Positions 1 through 11,448 are shown, counted from the first letter of the stretch. The stretch is DNA of 26,400 bases from Bigelowiella natans CCMP2755 (GCA_000320545.1 ADNK01001235.1:1-26400), one strand, 5' to 3'. The notes: generated from the letters alone by a model not told the origin. Made by a program: numbers and translations.

Positions 1-52
1 CACACACACACACACTCACACACACACTTACACACACGCACGCGCGCGCGTG
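1..52. repeat. (CA)n/(CG)n alternating purine-pyrimidine tract
   Basis: Interrupted CA repeat passing into CG; the sequence enters the window inside the repeat. Probably intronic in INTS2. Confidence 0.9.
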
Positions 53-857
53 CGGCAGATCACACATATGCACACCTTGCACACCCATGCATATATGTGT
101 TTATGTGGATTCGATCCCTTCGCATCAGAGCCAACATAGTGGGGACAGCGATATGCCTCCTGTGCCTGAGATGCAGAGTTGCATCAAGTGGATGCAGCAC
201 CAAAAGAAGCAGGTCATTGCAACAACTCAGTTTGTTTTTAGTGATCAAAGCAGCCAGTATGTTGGTCACAACGACGGTGCAGTCTTCTCATACCATAGTC
301 GTTGGTGTCGCCGTCGTCTATCTGCTCATTGGAATAGGCAAATTATAAGGATCCATTCATTTTTTCCCCCTCCCCCCCCCCCCCCCGTCGCACACATCAT
401 AAAATCTCCCCACCCTCGACAAACGCTGGTGGAGGGCTTCCGACAGTTCCAGAGCAGCATCCATCGCCTGTAGCAGCACGTGAAGGCCCCCGAGACGCAG
501 AGAGAGCAGTGAAACTCCGTCGCCATTATCGCTTTCTTCGCCATGACTATTATCATTATCCTTGCTGCCTTTGCCGCCTCCGGAAGGACGAATTTTAGGC
601 TTTGGGAGATTTTCAGAAATTGCAGGTGGGCGGCGAATGCCCCCCCCCCCCCTCGCGCTTCCTCTTCTTCCTGCCTCCCACCTGAGGCAGTAGCGGATGG
701 GTTCCAGCAGCGCCAGCGGCCGACGAGCTAAGGCCTCAAGCGTGACGTGAGAAGACGACGACGATGATGACGATGTTAAAGGCGCTGCTGCTGCGGAGCG
801 CCGTCGCAGTCTCTTTCCCTCTCCCTCTAGTCGTGCAGCAGATGTTGATGATGTTGT

Positions 858-890
<33 letters not shown>

Positions 891-1620
891 CGGTACTTCT
901 GGAAGCCCCAGCAAACGTCGCAACGAGGCGCAGAGCTCTCTCGCGAAGAGCAGAGGCTTCGCTTTGCTGCTGTTGTTATTCTCGTTGCGTTGGCTGCTTT
1001 CAACGGTTGTTGTATCAGCTCCTCTCCTTCTCATGGTGAAGGCAGCGACATCGCCCTTTGCAGATTTAGCCCTGCCATCACTACTACCACCACCATTCTG
1101 AGGCTGCAGAGGCAGAGCAACGGAACAGCAGTCCATCAGCTTGTGAAGGCTCGTGATAATGTATCTAGGGGAACTAGCGTCTCGAAGCTCATCCCACCGT
1201 TGAATCCATTCAAGAGCACTGCTGAGGGAGGACGAGGAGGAGGAGGAGGAGCCTATCGTCCTCGCGCTTTGCCGGCCAAACCCCTCCCCTCTCTTCTCTT
1301 CCACGCGCTGGGCTGTTGCTCTTTGTCGTCGTTGGCGCTTTGGGGGAGGACTGCGGGTTCCATCATGCGGAGCTCGCTTGCGCTGCTGGTGTTGCCTTTG
1401 CTGCTGCTGGTGGTGGTGGTGGTAGTCTCCTATGTGCTGGTTGCGACTCTCCTGTGTGGCCAAAGGCGCTTTCGCACCAAGTGATGCGAAGAGCTCCGCG
1501 ACGGCCTTTTCCTCCCCATCCGTGGTAGTAATCATTGGTGTTTTCGAAGATTCTGATGCTGTGTGTGGGAGGGGGGGGATGGGGAGAGGGGCTGCTTATA
1601 ACAATCACAAGGATGCATAG

Positions 1621-1659
<39 letters not shown>

Positions 1660-1929
1660 TATACAGCGTACACAAACCCTGTATATTGGGAAGCGGTCAT
1701 GTTACGACGATGAGCACATATGAACATAACTTACTCTTCAGTTGTCGTTTTGATCTTCTCTCTTCTCTTCCTCCTCTTTCTCCTTCAATGCTGCCCGTCT
1801 GCTGTTGCTTTTACACACACACACACACACACACAAACAGGCATCTCATATTTCTCCGTTTATCGTGCCACATGTGGTTATTACAAGCTTAATTCGCAGC
1901 TCCATCACAATCATCACCATTATCGTTAC

Positions 1930-1965
<36 letters not shown>

Positions 1966-2187
1966 GGAGACATGGCACTACTTACCACGAGCCTAGAGAT
2001 ATTCGGGTATCGATCTCGCAACAGTCTATCTAGAAGATGTCGTAGCTGCTCAGGGAGGGGACTGGCAGAACAACCAGAATCTTTCTTTCCACCTCCGCTC
2101 CCCTCCCCCTCGAAGGATTGGGCTAGTATAGCAGCGAGAGGGGCACGTTCCAGAACCGGCGGGCCGTATCTATTTAATTTGTGTATA

Positions 2188-2219
<32 letters not shown>

Positions 2220-2265
2220 AAGAATGTTGTGTGCGTGCGCGCGCACGCATGTTGTGTATGTGTCT

Positions 2266-2310
<45 letters not shown>

Positions 2311-2500
2311 AATTGTGCGATGTATCTATCATTCTCGTTCCTACTGGAGAGCTGAAGCTGCGACGATAAGCCTGGCTGGAAATGGCAAGGAAGAAGACGA
2401 ATCTGCCCCCCCCCCTCCTGCTGTCGTTGTTGTGGCTGCTGCCGATGACGCTCCGAAAACATCGGTGGGATTCGCAGCGTTAGTGTTGCCGTTGTTGTTG

Positions 2501-2531
<31 letters not shown>

Positions 2532-3058
2532 TAGATTTCGCAGCAGACATCTGCTGGCCGGCAGCGACCAGAAAGTCCCACGCCAGCGCATCGTGCTGTT
2601 TTCGCCCGCCGCGAACAAATATATCAAGTTTTGATAAGTCAGAGCTGCGCCTTGTTTTGTATATCCCACAAATTATTCCATCCCCATCCCCCCCCCCCCC
2701 CTCTTCTTGTCCCACACCCTGCCTAGATATATACCTGGAGGGCGTAGTAAGCGGCGAGTATAGAGCGGACTGAAAGTGGAGGAGAGATAGAGGAGGAAGA
2801 GGGGGGGGAGTGCAGTATATTAGGTCGTCTATGATCGCCTCCCGCACCACAAGTTCCGCCATCGTCATCATTGTTATCTCCTGATTTTGTAAGAAGTTCC
2901 CTAAGAACATTTGCGGGGATGAGCTTCTCCCTAAATGCTCTTGGTGATAGCTCGGTGTTGCTGCTGTCGTTGCTGCTGGCGCTAGGTGATGATGCTGCCG
3001 CCTTCATATCTGCGCGAAAATGATACGTTAGTAGGAGGGCTGCAGAGCACATTGACAT

Positions 3059-3105
<47 letters not shown>

Positions 3106-4213
3106 TGTGAGTGAGTGTGCGCGCGATGTTGTATTTTACTCAAATATATTGTATATATCCATTCACCCCCCTGCCCAATTACCAGATGTAGTAGCTTTTT
3201 TATTGTTGTTGGTGGTAGTGCAGCTGTCACCGCCAACGAGGAAGCATATCAGGGGCGGCATTTCCTTCAATGCGTGGCGCCTTTATCATCATAAACACCA
3301 TATCATTTCAATTGAGCTGCTTCTTCTTTGAGGGGAATCACGCATACAAACGTACACACGTGTGCACACGCAAATGCTCGAACGAAGGATGCCTAGTCCA
3401 ACACATCTTACGAGGAAGGAAACTGCCTCTATTCGTGGTCATCGTCATCATCATCATCATCATCGTTGTCGTCGTCGTTGTAGTATTATTATGATTGTTA
3501 CGGTTACTATCAGTGTTCAATTTATTGTCCACCAACTATGTACATAGGGAGAGAAAGGGGGGGGGAATGCAAACGGTGTTTCATCATCACCTCCCCTCTT
3601 CACTGATGACTCGGTCCATCATTGTGTGCAAATTAGACACCGAATTCGACGTGATTCCCCCACCCCCTGAGGAAAGCCTCTTCTTTTGCGCAGCGGCGGC
3701 GGAAGAGGAGGAGGGGGGCGACCCTTCGGTGCCATGCCTCGAAATCTTCATCACACGATCGAGCCCTTTTCCCTGTATACCTGGAGAGGAGAATGTATGA
3801 GAGAGAGGGGGGGGGATAGTATTATCGGCGTTCTCAGAGAATCCCCCGTTAAGTGCGTATTGCAGGCAATATAATATATATGCACATAACCATGCGCACG
3901 TGCGTATCTTATCAGTACACACATCCACCATTCACAGCAGTTTTCGTTAATTTTGTGACTGACTGATATGACTGAGGCCCATCATCTCCGCCGCCTCGTG
4001 GTAGAGGCGTCGTTCCTTGTTATTGAGGTTCTCGATCATCAGCACGGCGGATGGGTTGCCGAGGTGCTTCTTGTTGAAGAACATCAGGAGCTCCATCTCC
4101 ACCAGCGGTCTCGTCAGGTACCGCTTCCTGGGGGGGAGGGGGGGGGGACGAAAATTAAGGGGGGGGGGGAATAAAACGTTAATGTTGTGGTTTTGTATGT
4201 CTAGTGGCTATCG

Positions 4214-4250
<37 letters not shown>

Positions 4251-4362
4251 TGTGTGTGTGTGTGTGTGTGAGTAAAGCACCGGCTCGTGATCGTGACGTT
4301 TCTGCTGTTGTTGGTATGATTGGCGTGACTGGCACCAGATCCGCGCCCGCGCCCGCGACCCC

Positions 4363-4402
<40 letters not shown>

Positions 4403-5638
4403 AGAATCACCGCCAGGGAGGAGAGCGTTGACCATGGATGGTGCCCAGTTTTTTAGCCTTGCGGTAACACGCAGAGAGACGCCTGCGACGTAGTGCAGCA
4501 GCAGAAACGTCTCCTCATCAATGGGCAGCTTTGCGTTCTGCAGAAGATCGATGACGAACCAACGGATCTTGGCCAGGAGCGCATCGGCGCCGGGGCGGAG
4601 GCAGCATTGAACGACCTGTTTGTTGTTGTTGTTGTTGTTGTTGTTATTGTTGGATATGAGACGAAGACTGCAGCCAAGGAGGAAAGAGTGTGACGGGAGG
4701 GGGGAGGAGGGAAACTAACAACTAAGGACCAATTCATCATTTCTCTCACTATCATCATTCTTCTCATTATAATGATGATGCTCTCCTTGCGTCATTTTCC
4801 TCCCCCCCCCCCCGCCAGATCCCTATCATCTAACCGTGCCCATCGCGAATAGGGAAGCCATCGACTCCACGATGTGTCGCCTCACGCTCGCATTCATCTG
4901 AAGAGAGCACATCGAGTTTTGCATCATTTGATTGTGGGGAGGAGGAGGAGGAGGAGAGTGTAGAGGATTGTTGATGGTGTCATTCGACGATATCGAGCCA
5001 CACAAGGCGCCGTGCAACTGCTGCTGAAAACCGAGCATTCTATCCGAGGTCGCTGATCCCAAACCGTCGATGTTTGCGTGTGATTTTGTTGTTGTTGTTA
5101 CTAGTATTCATTATCCTCATAATCGTCAATATCATGGAACCCTTTTTTCGGCTATCATTCTTTAACTACCTTCTTCTCTTCTGCTGCGGTTTGAATGATA
5201 AGATCCAGCAACACATTGGGCGGCGCGACACAGGTCCTATGTATGCGTATGTGTGTTTTGGAGGAGGAGGAGGAGGAGGAGGAGGAGGAGGGAGGACGTA
5301 TCATATGTAACATTTCATGTATATACTCGCATCTCTACTTGAATCGCCGAAGAGGGGGGGCGGGTGGGGGAGCGAGATAAAGATCTAGGTATCTTTGTGC
5401 TACTCTACTGCACCTCCCCTCCCCCCCCCCTCATATCCCAGAAGCCACCTGAACCAAGGCGCGAATACCGACCACCGGTGCGGACTAATAGCCGAATCAT
5501 GACTCTTCAGCGCTACCGCACGTGAAATCAGCACCGAGGCTCTAAGCAGGAGGAAAAGAAGGAGGAGGAGGAGAATACACAGGGGAAAACTAGGTTAAAA
5601 TAACAGGATTTGGAGGCATATAGAGGAGCGTGCTTGAC

Positions 5639-5673
<35 letters not shown>

Positions 5674-6819
5674 AATGAACCGCGACACGATATGAGCAGT
5701 GCAGAAGTGTGTACACACCACAACCAATACGTACAAACTATCTCAGCCGTGCATGTAGGAGGATCATGTTGGGAGGCACAGACAAGCTTTTCCGCGACTT
5801 ACCCGCCCATCCCCCCCTCCCCCCCATAAACTATAGAGAGAGAAATAATTGTACATCTTTCGAACATTGTTCTCTACTACTTGTTGGGTCGTCGACATTG
5901 TTATTATTAGTGTGTTAATGTCCTACTTCTTCCTCGCTTTCTCCGCGCTATCACGGTTGGCCACAGCATTGCTGGCAGTAGCAGAAGGCGTCGTAGTCGT
6001 AGCGCAAATGGCAGCAAATGGAAATAGCCAACTGCACTCGGCCCCCCTCCTCGCCATGAGCTCTCTCAGGCACCGCTGGTGCTGCGGGGTCGGTGCGGCG
6101 CTCTCGAGGACCAGAAAAGCCGCACACAGGCTAAGCACATGGCAGGAGGAGGAATGGGAGGCGGGGGGGGGGGCGCTGCTACTGTCTTCGCTCGTTTTGC
6201 TGGTGGGGTTGCCTCGAGGAAGCTGTAGCTGTGCGTTGAGGAGTTTGACAACGCCGCGCTGCATTGAGAGAGGGGGTTCCAACCCTAGCTCAATCAACCC
6301 GCACCAGAGGCGAACGATGCTTTCCATGCGTCCACGCGATGACGACGACGACGACGAGGACAACTGTGACCCTTTCTCCTCCCCTAGTAGCGCCTCCCCT
6401 TCTTCGCCATGAAGAGCGACGCGGGAGAGGAGTCTCTTCACTGCTGATGAGGCGGTGATGATGGTGTGTGCGTGAAGCTGTGCCGCGTTGGTGCTTGCGA
6501 CCCGCCCCTCCCCGAACAGGCGACGCAGCAATGTGTAGCTGCTCAAAGGGGAGCTGGGGCGGAGCAGCAAGGCTCTGAGCGCGACGCTGCGAGGAGGGGG
6601 CATCGATGATGATGACGATGATAACGATGATGATGGGCGACGGGTGGCTATTCTTTTCCTGCCGAGTCTGCTGTTGTTGTTGTTGCTGCTGCTGCTAGTG
6701 TTGTGGAATATTCGCATATTGTGTGCCCTCGTCCTCCTGGGGGCACCTGATAGGGAATAATCACATTAAGAATTCTTCTCAAAAGCCCTCTCTCTCTCTA
6801 GCTCTGAGAGGGAGAGAAG

Positions 6820-6867
<48 letters not shown>

Positions 6868-7237
6868 AATGGGAAAATGCCGAAGGAGTAGCAGAAATGT
6901 AGATAGTCGAGAGGAAGTGGAGAATCTGATGTTTTTGTTCTCAAAATAGCTACGAGCGACGAGACCGTCACTACCACAAGAGCAACCACTGAATCGCACC
7001 TTTATCAATCACACTGTCATTACGTTCCCCTTCCGTCTCTGCTCGACGGCCACGATGCTGCTGGTCATCGTTGTCATTGTCGTCTTTGTTGATGAGGAGG
7101 AGCGCTTTGAGCAAGAACTCCACCGGATCCAAATGCCGATCCAGCACCACCTGCACCGCGGTGGCACACCACGCCAGCTTTCGCATATCCACCCCTATGA
7201 TGACGTTATAAGAATTATAAATAGGCTTCCGAGTAGC

Positions 7238-7268
<31 letters not shown>

Positions 7269-7651
7269 GTATCGTTATAGTTGTCAATATTGCTATTGCT
7301 GTAGATGATATGATGATGATAATGAGTTGTCAACCTAGAGAAGCGCGCCCGTCGTCAAGATGCGCCGCGCCTCTGCTATTTGCCGAGACTGCAGTCATGC
7401 CGCCGGCATTTCCCCCCCCTGCACCTGCCGCTCCACCCTCCGGCCATCGATCATTGTCTGTGGCCTCCAAGAGGCAGCCACACACTCTCTTGGCCCAGTC
7501 ATGCCCCCCCCCCGAAAGCCGGTACAGGCATTCCAACGCGCAGTCTTCAACTTGCCTTTTCGCTTTTGCGGCGACCCTGCTCGACTTGTACGGCGCCTCG
7601 GTCAGTGTTTCGGCGAGCGCCGAGCACACTTGTGCAAATACCGAGGAGGGA

Positions 7652-7684
<33 letters not shown>

Positions 7685-7961
7685 GAGGAGTTTTGGACCA
7701 GGTGCAGGATGTGTCCTACACCGACTGACCGTGCTGCGTGGAGGAGGACTGCCACCAGCTGCCGCAGCGTTATGAAGGTAGGACATTTTTGGTGTATCTG
7801 AGTAGCATTTATTGTTGTAGGAGTAGTAGTAGTAGTTTTAAATAATCGGCAGAAGAGGAGCCGGAAGAGAATGGACGATATCAATCCACAGAAAAAAAAA
7901 AAGAAGAGAGGGGAAAATGCAAGAGCTCACACACTACTTATTCAACCCCCTCCCCCCCCCG

Positions 7962-8005
<44 letters not shown>

Positions 8006-8232
8006 CTAGCAATTACGAGGAAAATCGCCATGGATACGTCTGGCGCATATAGCTTGGTTGTGAGGAGAGTCGTTGCGACACGGTTCACCAATATCGGAGC
8101 GGACTGCTGTCGCGCCCGCTCAATGTCCTCTGCGGCCGTGAATAACGCATAAGCTAGAAGCCTGATCAGTGTTAGTGATAAGAACGACTTGCTCAATATA
8201 TATATGATGCCATAACACACACACATGCACAT

Positions 8233-8263
<31 letters not shown>

Positions 8264-8884
8264 TTGACATCGTGTGTCTCTGGTTGGTAAGTGTTCCTCT
8301 TGCTTCGAATCGGTTTACCAGAAGCGGCCTGATGGTGTCTTCGACTCGAAATTTGAAGCTGGGTCCCGATTTGCGGCTGCAAACGACTGATTTGGGGGGG
8401 GAGGAGGGGGAGGAAGAAAGAGGGAATGAGATGCCAGCGTGTTTGTTTGATCCTCGGTCGTAATCACCGCCTGACCCACCAACAACTTTTTCAACCTTGC
8501 GTTCCTCCGCCGTCGGGTGGTTGATGGAGTCGCATATCTTCGCCACGTCAACGGAAAGATATGGAGTCATCCGGCTGGCCTGTGAGTGGGAAAACAGGAA
8601 CCGGATATCACTCTTCGGCATCAAGAGGAAAACAATACAACACCACAGACAGGTGTACAGGTACGCTCGTATAACGTTTTTACACGCTCGCTACTACTCG
8701 AATCTGCATTGGAAAAGGGTATAGTGACAGTGACCTCGCTGCTGCGGCGCAGCTGGCGAAGTGTAGCCATATGCACGATGGCATTGGCCCCCGGAGCTGA
8801 GATCCCACGGAAGAGGTCCAGCAACTTCTTTGGGAGCGAGCTCTTAACATCGTCACCCCAGATTGCTCTTGAGCTACGTTTCAT
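1..8884 (-). CDS. INTS2: Integrator complex subunit 2 homolog, multi-exon, C-terminus beyond left edge
   Basis: Probable INTS2, a helical-repeat scaffold of the nuclear Integrator complex, which cleaves snRNA and nascent mRNA 3' ends. Exons read on the minus strand: 8884-8735 (end uncertain), 8579-8480, 8386-8269, 8161-8017, 7797-7335, 7194-7000, 6746-5927, 5541-5449, 5039-4835, 4615-4281, 4127-3964, 3780-3604, 3009-2735, 2595-2345, 2169-1986 (3' end uncertain), about 1573-414, and perhaps one near 100-240. From 8579 to 1986 each junction has GT/AG and matching phase. Blocks that follow animal INTS2 in order include SVRSILAAYYALQHDALAWD (3009-2595 junction), LERAPLAAILAQ with LLRDRYPNISRLV (2169-1986), RYIITSLHKLMDCCSVALP (about 1100-1160) and SLRLGGLHVLLQAMDAALEL (about 440-510). 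Already near 1,600 residues against about 1,200 in human, the excess being Ser, Gly, Asn and Pro runs. The start ATG at 8884 leaves a shorter N-terminus than animals have. Identity is by remembered pattern, so a divergent helical-repeat protein is the alternative. Confidence 0.74.
859..889. repeat. (GAC)n, coding poly-Ser in INTS2
   Basis: Trinucleotide tract inside the INTS2 exon 1573-414. On the minus strand it is read as serine codons (TCG register), so its length changes the protein without shifting frame. Confidence 0.85.
1623..1656. repeat. (AC)n microsatellite
   Basis: Pure dinucleotide tract in the INTS2 intron between about 1573 and 1986; a second AC tract lies at 1813-1835 in the same intron. 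Confidence 0.92.
1930..1965. repeat. (CAT)n microsatellite, intronic
   Basis: Twelve-unit trinucleotide tract about 20 bases downstream (in the sense of transcription) of the INTS2 donor at 1986. It is one of the few trinucleotide runs outside an exon. Confidence 0.9.
2192..2305. repeat. Two (GT)n tracts with a GCGCGC core
   Basis: GT tracts at 2192-2219 and 2271-2305 flank a GTGCGTGCGCGCGCACGC segment. They fill the INTS2 intron 2170-2344 and end just before its 3' splice site. Confidence 0.9.
2491..2531. repeat. (GTT)n(GCT)n, coding Asn/Ser run in INTS2
   Basis: Compound trinucleotide tract inside the INTS2 exon 2595-2345; read on the minus strand as a serine run followed by an asparagine run. 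Confidence 0.87.
3062..3099. repeat. (GT)n microsatellite
   Basis: Pure dinucleotide tract in the INTS2 intron 3010-3603, about 50 bases upstream (sense) of the acceptor at 3010. Confidence 0.92.
4216..4270. repeat. Compound (AT)n-(GT)n microsatellite
   Basis: AT tract 4216-4247 followed by GT tract 4249-4270, beginning about ten bases into the INTS2 intron after the donor at 4281. Confidence 0.92.
4364..4402. repeat. (GCT)n, coding poly-Ser in INTS2
   Basis: In-frame trinucleotide run within INTS2 exon 4615-4281; on the minus strand it is AGC codons giving about 13 serines, followed by a Gly-Arg run. Confidence 0.88.
5260..5291. repeat. (GGA)n microsatellite
   Basis: Trinucleotide tract in the INTS2 intron 5040-5448. 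Confidence 0.9.
5638..5673. repeat. (GAT)n microsatellite
   Basis: Trinucleotide tract in the INTS2 intron 5542-5926. Confidence 0.9.
6821..6863. repeat. (GA)n microsatellite
   Basis: Dinucleotide tract in the INTS2 intron 6747-6999; pyrimidine-rich (CT) on the transcribed-sense strand, 75 bases before the acceptor at 6747. Confidence 0.92.
7661..7690. repeat. (GGA)n, coding poly-Ser/Pro in INTS2
   Basis: In-frame tract within INTS2 exon 7797-7335, encoding about ten serines followed by prolines from the neighbouring G run. Confidence 0.87.
7966..8002. repeat. (CT)n microsatellite
   Basis: Dinucleotide tract a few bases inside the INTS2 intron after the donor at 8017. Confidence 0.92.
8216..8261. 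repeat. (CA)n microsatellite
   Basis: Interrupted CA tract starting about seven bases past the inferred INTS2 donor at 8269. Confidence 0.92.
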
Positions 8885-9145
8885 ATTTTGAATGAAGGAG
8901 TGCGGCGAGTAAGGACCCGCCCATGCAAGCCGTCAGGCTGTGTTTCTCTTGCCAAAGGCTGGTTGTGCTTGATATTCTAAGATATTCTAGGTTATTATAT
9001 CGATAATTTATTTCCTAAAAGCATTTATCTTTTCTCGTTTCTCATTTTCAATCGTACAAAGTTATCTTAGATATTTCCAGTTGTAATATATGTCTATCTT
9101 TTCTCGGGGACCTCGGACGCTCACTGCTGTACTCGATGAGAAGCC
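8885..9145. promoter_or_regulatory. Shared divergent upstream region, INTS2 / LRR kinase
   Basis: The only space between the two divergent start codons is about 260 bases, so both promoters and 5' leaders must lie here. It is AT-rich and carries a tandem GATATTCTA word at 8971-8979 and 8981-8989, followed by an AT-rich stretch (8991-9020). No canonical TATA box can be assigned. The regulatory role is inferred from position only. Confidence 0.5.
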
Positions 9146-11448
9146 ATGTTGAAACGTCAGGACAATGGCCTTTCGACAAAGGAGGATGAGAAGGAGGAGG
9201 AGGATGAGTTAAAGCAATGGTACCAGGCACAGATTTCTCGAATGAGGGAAGGTTATGAGTCCCAAATTGACACGCTCAAGCGAGAGATCGCAAGCTTACG
9301 AGCAGAACTCAAACGACAAGACCTTCATGAGAATGTGGAGGAGGAGGAAAAGGAGGACCAAAGTGTTGAAGAAATAAAACAGAAGGATGGGGAACGAGAG
9401 GAGGAGGTGGTAATGGTGGACGAGGGGGGAGACGAGACGGAGGAAGGAGACACGTTGGACAATTTTGACACAGATTGTGGATATGCGGGCGTGTACATGC
9501 CAGTTAATACTGCAACAAGTACTACCACTACTACTACAACCACAGCGTCCGATCGGAAAATAGATAAGAAACATGAAGAGGCAAATGATCGATTCGTGTA
9601 TGATCAGAAGAATATTGTTCTTGGGAAGATGCTAGGAGAGGGACATTTCGCTGCGACGTATGTAGCTGAGATAGTCGATACCAAAGAACAAGTTGCCGTC
9701 AAGATCTTAACCAATTCCAAATCTGGCACCATCTCAGGGATGGAGCAGAAAAAAGAATTGTGCAGCCTTCTGAATGTAGGAGATCATCGAAATCTCATGA
9801 AATTTATCGGAATCATGGCAAGGAGTGGAGCACAGTGCTTTTTGACCGAGTTCTGCGAGCTTGGAAGTGTTGATCAAGCACACCAGAAATATGATCTCAC
9901 AAAGCCTGTCATATTCTGGAAGATTGCACACGGTCTCTTCAGCGGCCTTTGCCATCTTCACTCCAATCGTCTGGTATGTGAATAGACGTAAGAAAAGATA
10001 TTGATAAAATCGATTCTAGATGTTTAGCGAGACCTGTGTGTTTGCCACCCATCTCTATTTCTCTATTATTATTCTCTTAGATTCACCGGGACATTGCCTG
10101 CCGAAATTTGCTACTAAAAGCTAACTTTGAGATACGGATCGCTGACTTCGGGCTTACGGTCCGAACTCCTAATGACGAGTACAAATCTCAAGGGAAAGAG
10201 GCCTTGCCCTGGCCTTGGATGCCTCCAGAGACTCTAAAATCAGGCATCTTTCGCTCCGAGTCAGATGTGTGGGCCGCCGGTGTGACTCTCTGGGAGATTA
10301 TAACCAAAGGTCAGATTCCGTATGCTGGCGAAGATGGAAAGCTTCCCTCTTTATCTTCAGTGAGAAACGAGATTATCAATGGTAAAATCGCTCTCGAAGT
10401 CCCTCAGGAGGCACCATGGTGCCGGCATATTATAGAGAGCTGCCTTGCACATAATCGGCACGGACGAGTGATACCATCTGAATGGGCTTGCCTAGACTCA
10501 GCGGCAGCCCATCCTGTTTCTTTAGAAGCAGTCCAAGAATCGGGGATTTATTGTCCAGAAGACATCTTATACCGTGTGAGATGGGTGTTCACTACCCCAG
10601 AAGACGACGAGAAAACACCTGCGAATGTGGATGATTGGATAGATACTCAAAATAAGGCAGGTAACATCATCCCACAAATCAACGGCTCCAACTGGGTGGA
10701 TGCGCTTCATGGTGCCAAACTCCTACGATTCGACGAGGAAAATAGGGGAAAGGCGTTTTTCGGATGGGCACGATTTTGCCCGAACCTTCGAAAAGTGTTT
10801 TTTAGTTGTCGAATAGGTCGTATTGCACCATCGATAAAGCATTTGACTCGATTGGAAAAGTTATCTTGCATAGGAACATTCCTTGATTGCATTCCTACTG
10901 AGATCAAACACCTTAAAGCTCTAAAAGATCTCTATATCCGAGAGAATCGATTGCTAGACAAGCTCCCACCCGAAATCAACGTTCTCGATCACCTGAAGCA
11001 AATGTCTATCGAAAGTTGCGGTTTAACCTCGGTTCCTGCTAGATTTACCCTGCCAAGACTCGAAACTTTGTGTCTTATGGACAACAAACTAGAAAGTCTC
11101 CCGCTAAGCACATGGTCTCTCCCTTCCCTGAAAGAACTTTATGCAGCCTTAAACAAGCTAAAAAGTTTACCTGCAGAAATTTCAAAGTTCTTGGAGCTCG
11201 AAACGTTAGAATTGCAGATCAATCCCCTGACAAGTATCCCGTCTGAAGTGGCATCCCTCCCAAAACTGGAGAAGCTCGGGCTTTTCGAGACCGGAGTGCC
11301 TGAGCAAAAAATTGATGGTCTTCGCGAAGGCGTTGCTTACTGGGATGAAGACACTCCTGGAGAGGAAGAGGGACTCTCTGATGAAGATGAAGATGGGGAT
11401 GAGGGTCACGTGGAAAAAGGGGAAGAGGAAGAGGAAAGCAGAGATTAG
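9146..11448 (+). CDS. TKL-type protein kinase with C-terminal leucine-rich repeats
   Basis: Two exons, 9146-9973 and 10081-11448, joined in phase (CTG|GTATGT, then CTCTTAG|ATT), give 731 residues. Residues about 14-70 are a charged coiled coil, followed by an acidic stretch and a Thr run (about 126-133). The kinase domain starts near 150: glycine-rich loop LGEGHFAATY (163-172), VAVK lysine 186, catalytic HRD with Asp280 in HRDIACRNLL, metal-binding Asn285, DFG with Asp298, a PPE motif in place of APE, and DVWAAGVTLWEI. All catalytic residues are present, so it should be active. The HRDIACRN loop is of the tyrosine/TKL style. A linker leads to about seven leucine-rich repeats (roughly 505-690, for example LPAEISKFLELETLELQINP), then an acidic tail. 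It probably phosphorylates a protein substrate in the cytoplasm; I see no signal peptide or membrane segment. Kinase-LRR proteins are common in protists, and no orthologue can be named. Confidence 0.93.

Noticed and set aside
1623-1656. CRISPR-like or tandem satellite array
   Set aside because: The repeats are simple one- to three-base microsatellites without unique spacers.
87-3547. Plus-strand ORFs rich in Cys-Val, His or Thr-His repeats in the first 3.5 kb
   Set aside because: They are translations of CA, GT and CAT microsatellites or antisense shadows of INTS2 exons, and no family pattern is present.
3947-4127. R3H-like reading of the exon ending in a TAA at 3947
   Set aside because: The segment resembled an R3H domain at first, but the phase-consistent splice at about 3964 and the INTS2 context on both sides explain it better.
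3968-4174. Plus-strand ORF starting at 3968
   Set aside because: It is antisense to the INTS2 exon 4127-3964, whose minus-strand reading has a proper acceptor, correct phase and family-like sequence.
7330-7728. Plus-strand ORFs with poly-Glu across 7.36-7.78 kb
   Set aside because: Antisense of the INTS2 exon 7797-7335; the poly-Glu comes from the GGA tract that encodes poly-Ser on the coding strand.
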